From positions 1-34,709 of the forward strand of contig JAGAAX010000053.1 in assembly GCA_017614995.1 (NCBI GenBank): DNA of 34,709 bases, in the 5' to 3' direction. A program made the position numbers and the translations under genes. The notes beneath the pieces were generated by a model, which was not told the origin of the DNA, made no database searches, and worked only from the letters and a program-made list of their open reading frames with translations. Of this stretch, positions 31,224 to 34,709 are shown piece after piece; position 1 is the first letter of the stretch; the number at the start of each line of letters is the position of its first letter. This stretch comes from Spirochaetaceae bacterium (lineage in GTDB: Bacteria > Spirochaetota > Spirochaetia > Treponematales > Treponemataceae).

Positions 31224-31252
31224 ATAATAATGCTGTATAAGCCTGTTAGCAA
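31224..31252 (-). promoter_or_regulatory. Promoter of the GNAT gene giving a near-leaderless mRNA
   Basis: On the minus strand TTGCTA (31247-31252), a 17-bp spacer and TATTAT (31224-31229) match the sigma70 consensus at 4/6 and 5/6. Eight nt separate the -10 box from the ATG at 31215, so transcription should begin at about the start codon. Confidence 0.5.
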
Positions 31253-31271
31253 GCAAAAAACGCTGCCGGTA

Positions 31272-32042
31272 CTACAACTTTGAAATATTCGCGTCATAGT
31301 ATTTCATGCGGTATTCTTTCGGGGTGTAGCCGGTTTCAGCGCGGAAAGTTTTGGTAAAGTGGCTCTGCGAGCAGAAGCCGAGAGAAAAAGCAATCTGCGC
31401 ATAAGAGTAGCCTGTACGTGAAAGCAGAGATTCGGCTGTATAAATGCGCATACGCAGAAGATAAGCGCCGAGAGTTTCACCCTTCTCTTTTTTGAACAAA
31501 GTCGCAAGATAACATGGATTCATTTCAAGCATTTCTGCCAAATCATTCAGCGTAATTTTCTCGTTAAAGTGAGAGTCTATATAGTTGAGGCAGAACATTA
31601 TCGGCTTTGAGTAGGCTGTTCCGTTTTTGATTTTCTGAATCATACGGACATAAGTTTTCCAGATTTCGCGGTTAAGGTTCTTTATTTCGGCTATAGAATT
31701 TGCAACATCTGCTTTTTGAATGTACAAGTCGCTGACCGAATAAACGGTTTCCTGCGGAATGCCTGCCTCGATTGCGTAGCGCGTAAGCAGCCCTGTATTC
31801 ACGATAAAAAGATAGCGCATATTGCGGAGCGGGTCTTTTGAAAGCGTGCCCTGCAAATTAGAGTCCATTATTCTTACTGAATCTTCAACCGCCTGCATGT
31901 CACCCTGCATAAGCAGATGAAACCGCCTGTTTTCTTCTAAATAAGTTGTATGGACAAAACCGCGCTCGGCGTTTTCATGCAGCAGGCTTCGGATTTCGTC
32001 CATGCTTATGAGACTTTTTTCAGCGTTATCTTTTTCATTCAT
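31272..32042 (-). CDS. AraC-family transcriptional regulator
   Basis: The ~256-aa product has a C-terminal AraC/XylS DNA-binding domain (~152-250) with two helix-turn-helix units: ITLNDLAEMLEMNPCYLATLFKKEKG and YSYAQIAFSLGFCSQSHFTKTFRAETGYTPKEYR. The N-terminal ~140 residues are helical and acidic, without a cupin barrel, so the signal is unknown. I place the start at ATG 32042, because a frame extending to 32066 would begin upstream of the promoter. A TGT-TATAAT extended -10 lies 6 nt before this ATG, and no ribosome site is present. It is divergent from the acyltransferase fusion gene, its most likely target, and probably controls itself through overlapping repeat sites. Confidence 0.9.
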   Translation of the reverse strand: MNEKDNAEKSLISMDEIRSLLHENAERGFVHTTYLEENRRFHLLMQGDMQAVEDSVRIMDSNLQGTLSKDPLRNMRYLFIVNTGLLTRYAIEAGIPQETVYSVSDLYIQKADVANSIAEIKNLNREIWKTYVRMIQKIKNGTAYSKPIMFCLNYIDSHFNEKITLNDLAEMLEMNPCYLATLFKKEKGETLGAYLLRMRIYTAESLLSRTGYSYAQIAFSLGFCSQSHFTKTFRAETGYTPKEYRMKYYDANISKL

Positions 32043-32084
32043 ATAAAGATTATAACATAAAACCAAAGATTATTATATCTTTAT
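32043..32084. promoter_or_regulatory. Putative AraC-type operator: repeated AAAGATTAT sites
   Basis: AAAGATTAT occurs at 32045-32053 and again at 32065-32073, exactly 20 bp (about two helical turns) apart in the same orientation. An inverted copy of ATAAAGAT lies at 32077-32084. Direct half-sites two turns apart on one DNA face are typical of AraC-family binding. The first site overlaps the araC -10 box, which suggests autoregulation. The group lies 49-90 bp upstream of the divergent acyltransferase fusion gene. Confidence 0.5.
32049..32057 (-). promoter_or_regulatory. Extended -10 promoter of the AraC-family gene
   Basis: On the minus strand TGT-TATAAT is a perfect extended -10. Only 6 nt (32043-32048) separate it from the ATG at 32042, so the mRNA would start at or next to the start codon. 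Confidence 0.55.
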
Positions 32085-32132
32085 CCGCAACTTGCTTTAT
32101 ATTTATGGTAATTACTGAAAAACGGAGTAAAT

Positions 32133-34169
32133 ATGTCAGCAAAGATTTATAAAAAAGGCGAATTCAACGGGAATTACATGGGCATAAGGCAGACAAAAGC
32201 TGTGCTTGCAGTTTTTGCGCTCGTCATCATTCTGCACCACATTTCTCTAAAAATGAACTTTCAGCTTGAAGCAGAAAGTTTTGCAAAATGCATTTTTGCC
32301 CCGTTCAGAGGCGTGGGCTATATTTTAGTGGCTTATTTCTTTTTCTGCTCAGGCTTCGGGCTTGCAAAAAGCATGAGCGGAAAAGCAGACTATCTCAAAG
32401 GTTTCTTAAAAAAGCATCTTGTTCCGATATGTGCAAGTTTTCTTGTTTCAGATGCCCTTTTTCAATTCATAAGAATAAAAAGAGAAGCAATAGCCTTTCC
32501 GGCAAATACTTATAGCTGGTTTATTTTTGCGATAATTGCGCTTTATATCAGTTTTTTTGTGTGCTTCAAGTTTCTAAAAAAATGGGCAGTGCCTGCTCTT
32601 TTTGCCTGCACAATTCTTTGGTGTGCAATCTGCAAAGTGCTGATTTTAGATTCATACTGGTACAACGCCGTTCTTGCCTTTCCGCTTGGTACTGTATTTG
32701 CAAAGAATTTTGACACAATAACTGAAAAGTTCAAAAAGCATTATGCGGCGTATCTTGCAGGCGCTTTAGCCGCAAGTATTCTGCTTTATTTTCTTGCTGC
32801 GGACGACATGAGGCTTTTCGGTCTGCTTGGTTCTGTTATGGACTTTTCTGCTGTAAAAGAAGCGCAGGCAGTGCTTCAAATTATCAGCGCGCTTGCATTT
32901 TCAGTATTGATTACGCTTATAAGCATGAAATTTGAAATTGAGAACAGGGCACTTGATTTTCTTGGCGGAATGACGCTGGAAATTTATCTGATTCATGTAT
33001 TTTTTGTGGAAATTTTCAGCAAGAAATTTATAAACTCTTACCAGCCGCTTTATTATGTGAAAAATCCGCTGCTTTATACACTTGCCGTTATTGCGCTCAC
33101 TATTCCGGCTGCGTGGGCATTGTGCCTCTTTAGAAAGCATATACTTCCCAAGCTTGTTACCAACTGGACGTCTGGCGTTTTCAAAAAGCTTGTAATTGCA
33201 GCTTTAGTCGTTTGTGTTCTTATGACGGCATACTTTTCAATTTCAAGTCATACATTCTTTGCAGATACCAAAGGAAAAGTTGAGAAATATAAAAATCAGT
33301 TTATTTCGTTCACAGAAATAGACGGAAAAAACATGGCGGCTTATGTTGCAGGCGAAGGCAGCCACACGATTCTGCTTTTGAGCGACCTTGAAGACCCATG
33401 CCCGTCAATGACGCTCCGCCCGCTTGCAGACAAGATTGCAGACACTTGCAGAGTTATTGTGCCTGACTTGTTCGGCTACGGCTTCAGCGACAAAACCGAA
33501 AGCGCGCGTTCTGCCGAAAATATTGCGGCGGAACTTCATGCTCTTGTAAGCAGCCTCAACGGCGGTAAGCCTGTTACGCTGTTTTCTTTCGGTACTTCGG
33601 GTATTTGTGCAGAAACATATTTGCAGAACTACCGTAATGAGGTTGAAGGACTCGTCGGCTTTGATATGGTAACTTGGGAAATTCTTAAAGAGCATTTTGA
33701 CATGCCTTCATTTACAGACGAGCAGATATATTATGAGTCAAAACGCTTTGGCGAGCGCACAAGGCTAAAGGGACTTTGCCTGAATGCAAGCGGTTATATA
33801 CAAGTTGATGTTAATACTATCATTGAAGCGTTCAGAGCTGACGTTATGGGCTCTTATCTTGACGAATTATCGACAATGTACATGAGTGGATATGCCGGCA
33901 AAGCAAGTACCGATGCTCAGGCTCATTTTCTTGTAGACGGACGGAAGCTTTCCGGCTTTAGTATTCCGGCTGATTTACCGGTGCTTTTCATCAGCTCAAG
34001 CAGCAACAACGAAAATGTAAATCCGAAACCGCTTGATATGTACAAGGAGCTTCTCACAAATACTTCGCGCCAGAAAGCAGATCTTATGAACGGCGAAATG
34101 TATTACATCTACTACCGCCCCGATGTAATCGAAAAGCGCATCGAAGACTTTATGAGCAGCCAGCTATAG
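32133..34169 (+). CDS. Acyltransferase-3 membrane protein fused to degenerate alpha/beta-hydrolase domain
   Basis: The first ~375 residues of this 678-aa protein resemble the acyltransferase-3 (OafA-like) family. They have about ten membrane segments, an early LHHIS motif like the family's catalytic His, and LGGMTLEIYLIHVFF near the end. Such proteins acylate sugars at the membrane. Residues ~390-678 follow an alpha/beta-hydrolase pattern (AAYVAGEGSHTILLLSD, VIVPDLFGYGFSDK). The nucleophile elbow reads GTSGI (S489) rather than GxSxG, and the expected catalytic His near the end is Tyr (MYYIYYRPD, Y657), so this half is probably inactive. GGAG precedes the ATG. The gene is divergent from the AraC regulator and ends 9 bp before the second MITE-like copy. 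Confidence 0.8.
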   Translation: MSAKIYKKGEFNGNYMGIRQTKAVLAVFALVIILHHISLKMNFQLEAESFAKCIFAPFRGVGYILVAYFFFCSGFGLAKSMSGKADYLKGFLKKHLVPICASFLVSDALFQFIRIKREAIAFPANTYSWFIFAIIALYISFFVCFKFLKKWAVPALFACTILWCAICKVLILDSYWYNAVLAFPLGTVFAKNFDTITEKFKKHYAAYLAGALAASILLYFLAADDMRLFGLLGSVMDFSAVKEAQAVLQIISALAFSVLITLISMKFEIENRALDFLGGMTLEIYLIHVFFVEIFSKKFINSYQPLYYVKNPLLYTLAVIALTIPAAWALCLFRKHILPKLVTNWTSGVFKKLVIAALVVCVLMTAYFSISSHTFFADTKGKVEKYKNQFISFTEIDGKNMAAYVAGEGSHTILLLSDLEDPCPSMTLRPLADKIADTCRVIVPDLFGYGFSDKTESARSAENIAAELHALVSSLNGGKPVTLFSFGTSGICAETYLQNYRNEVEGLVGFDMVTWEILKEHFDMPSFTDEQIYYESKRFGERTRLKGLCLNASGYIQVDVNTIIEAFRADVMGSYLDELSTMYMSGYAGKASTDAQAHFLVDGRKLSGFSIPADLPVLFISSSSNNENVNPKPLDMYKELLTNTSRQKADLMNGEMYYIYYRPDVIEKRIEDFMSSQL

Positions 34170-34178
34170 CTTGATAAG

Positions 34179-34338
34179 ATACCCTCAATTTCGAGTTTTA
34201 AAAATTCCTACTTCTTTAGCAAAAACCGGTTATTGAGCGAAGTCGAAATAACCGATTTTCAATTTTAAGCAAAAAAATTCTGCTTATTATGATGGCTTCG
34301 ACTACGCTCAGCCACCGCAATATTAAAAACTCGAAGTT
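34179..34338. repeat. Dispersed MITE/REP-like element, copy 2
   Basis: This is the second copy of the element at 286-442, in the same orientation. The left end AATTTCGAGTTTT and the right end TTAAAAACTCGAAGTT form terminal inverted repeats that are better matched than in copy 1. The internal 14-bp inverted pair is TGAGCGAAGTCGAA (34234-34247) and TTCGACTACGCTCA (34297-34310). Copy 2 lies exactly between the 3' ends of two convergent genes, 9 bp from one stop and 7 bp from the other. Confidence 0.75.
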
Positions 34339-34345
34339 AGGTTTA

Positions 34346-34709
34346 TCAGGCATTTCCACAAGAGGTGTTATGGGAGAATTCCGCGATACCCTGCGCAATA
34401 TTCTGAATTGAGCTGAAAATCCTATCGCTGGAAGCTGCGTCCAGCACCCCTTGCTCCGAAGTTCCGGCGTTTTCCTGTGAAGAAGCCATGATGCTTCCAA
34501 AGCCCCTTTCAAGCGACTTTGCATTCTCGCAGCTGGCATCTATCTTATGAGTTCCTTTCTCACTGGCTAGAATAAGGCTGTCGGACGCCTGCTGCACATC
34601 GCTGATGACAGTCTTGATTTCCTTGATGCTGTCGATGATAGTGTCAGACAGACGGCGTATTTCCGTAGCAACGATATGGAAGTTCTTGCCAGCTTCGCCG
34701 GAACTGGCA
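34346..34709 (-). CDS. Methyl-accepting chemotaxis protein, C-terminal part (runs off window)
   Basis: The minus-strand frame is open from the window edge to a TGA at 34346. The 120 visible residues start with SSGEAGKNFHIVATEIRRLSDT, the conserved descending arm just after the signalling hairpin tip of chemoreceptors. A long helical tail without prolines follows (VISDVQQASDSLILASEK, SIQNIAQGIAEFSHNTS), the C-terminal end of the coiled coil. Full receptors also have sensor and HAMP domains, which would lie beyond 34709. It signals to CheA/CheW. The last residues show no CheR pentapeptide. Its stop is 7 bp from the MITE-like repeat. Confidence 0.85.
   Translation of the reverse strand, partial: ASSGEAGKNFHIVATEIRRLSDTIIDSIKEIKTVISDVQQASDSLILASEKGTHKIDASCENAKSLERGFGSIMASSQENAGTSEQGVLDAASSDRIFSSIQNIAQGIAEFSHNTSCGNA

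Noticed and set aside
1-34709. Prophage, insertion sequence, CRISPR array or toxin-antitoxin system
   Set aside because: No transposase, integrase, phage structural gene, spaced direct-repeat array or recognisable toxin-antitoxin pair was found on either strand.

Overview
The window looks like chromosomal DNA of a spirochaete, most likely a host-associated Treponema. This is inference from gene content: a FliG with a long extension, a mitochondrial-type EF-G of the kind spirochaetes carry, a DUF115/MptE-like 'motility-associated' glycosyltransferase, bacteriohemerythrin, a large hybrid sensor kinase and methyl-accepting chemotaxis protein sequence. Coding density is high and base composition moderate. 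I see no transposase, phage gene, CRISPR array, rRNA or tRNA. The species cannot be named from this.

Layout. 1-665: non-coding DNA rich in inverted repeats, a 157-bp MITE-like element (286-442), and a 72-codon reading frame (447-665, minus) that continues in frame past the stop of the next gene. 666-5614 (minus): tocopherol-cyclase-like protein, a 70-aa unknown, a FliG with a ~490-residue disordered N-terminus, and a secreted FecR-domain protein. 5903-10710 (plus): a stand-alone receiver and a 1479-aa hybrid kinase, probably one phosphorelay operon. 10892-13343 (plus): trpS and a D,D-carboxypeptidase. 13537-18198 (minus): an envelope operon of LysM/M23 peptidase, zinc-ribbon protein, secreted protein with a degenerate deacetylase domain, and patatin. 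Divergent from it, 18246-22376 (plus): signal peptidase I, a class B PBP and DUF115 in overlapping frames. 22373-22915 (minus): a four-cysteine unknown. 23143-24587 (plus): coaE and a SPOR-domain protein behind a structured leader that looks like a transcription attenuator. 24751-29850 (plus): a secreted beta-rich protein, EF-G, a RecA/KaiC-like ATPase and bacteriohemerythrin, separated by three clear terminators. 29857-32042 (minus): alpha/beta hydrolase, GNAT acetyltransferase and AraC regulator. 32133-34169 (plus): an acyltransferase-3 protein fused to a degenerate alpha/beta-hydrolase. The window ends in a second MITE-like copy (34179-34338) and the C-terminal end of a chemotaxis receptor (minus).

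How the genes fit together. The middle third is a bidirectional cell-envelope locus: wall cleavage and binding (M23, LysM, SPOR, D,D-carboxypeptidase), septal or elongation transpeptidation, signal-peptide cleavage and surface glycosylation. The AraC regulator and the divergent acyltransferase fusion share a 90-bp intergenic region with repeated AAAGATTAT sites, so they probably form a regulated pair.

The strongest candidates for undescribed biology are four. First is the coaE leader, where a 13-bp antiterminator competes with an intrinsic terminator. Second is a set of genes whose -10 box lies 6-8 nt from the start codon, suggesting leaderless mRNAs. Third is the pair of MITE-like elements. 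Fourth is a group of fusions or degenerate enzymes: the extended FliG, the NodB pseudo-deacetylase and the acyltransferase/pseudo-hydrolase. All functions are read from motifs by eye; no database search was run.
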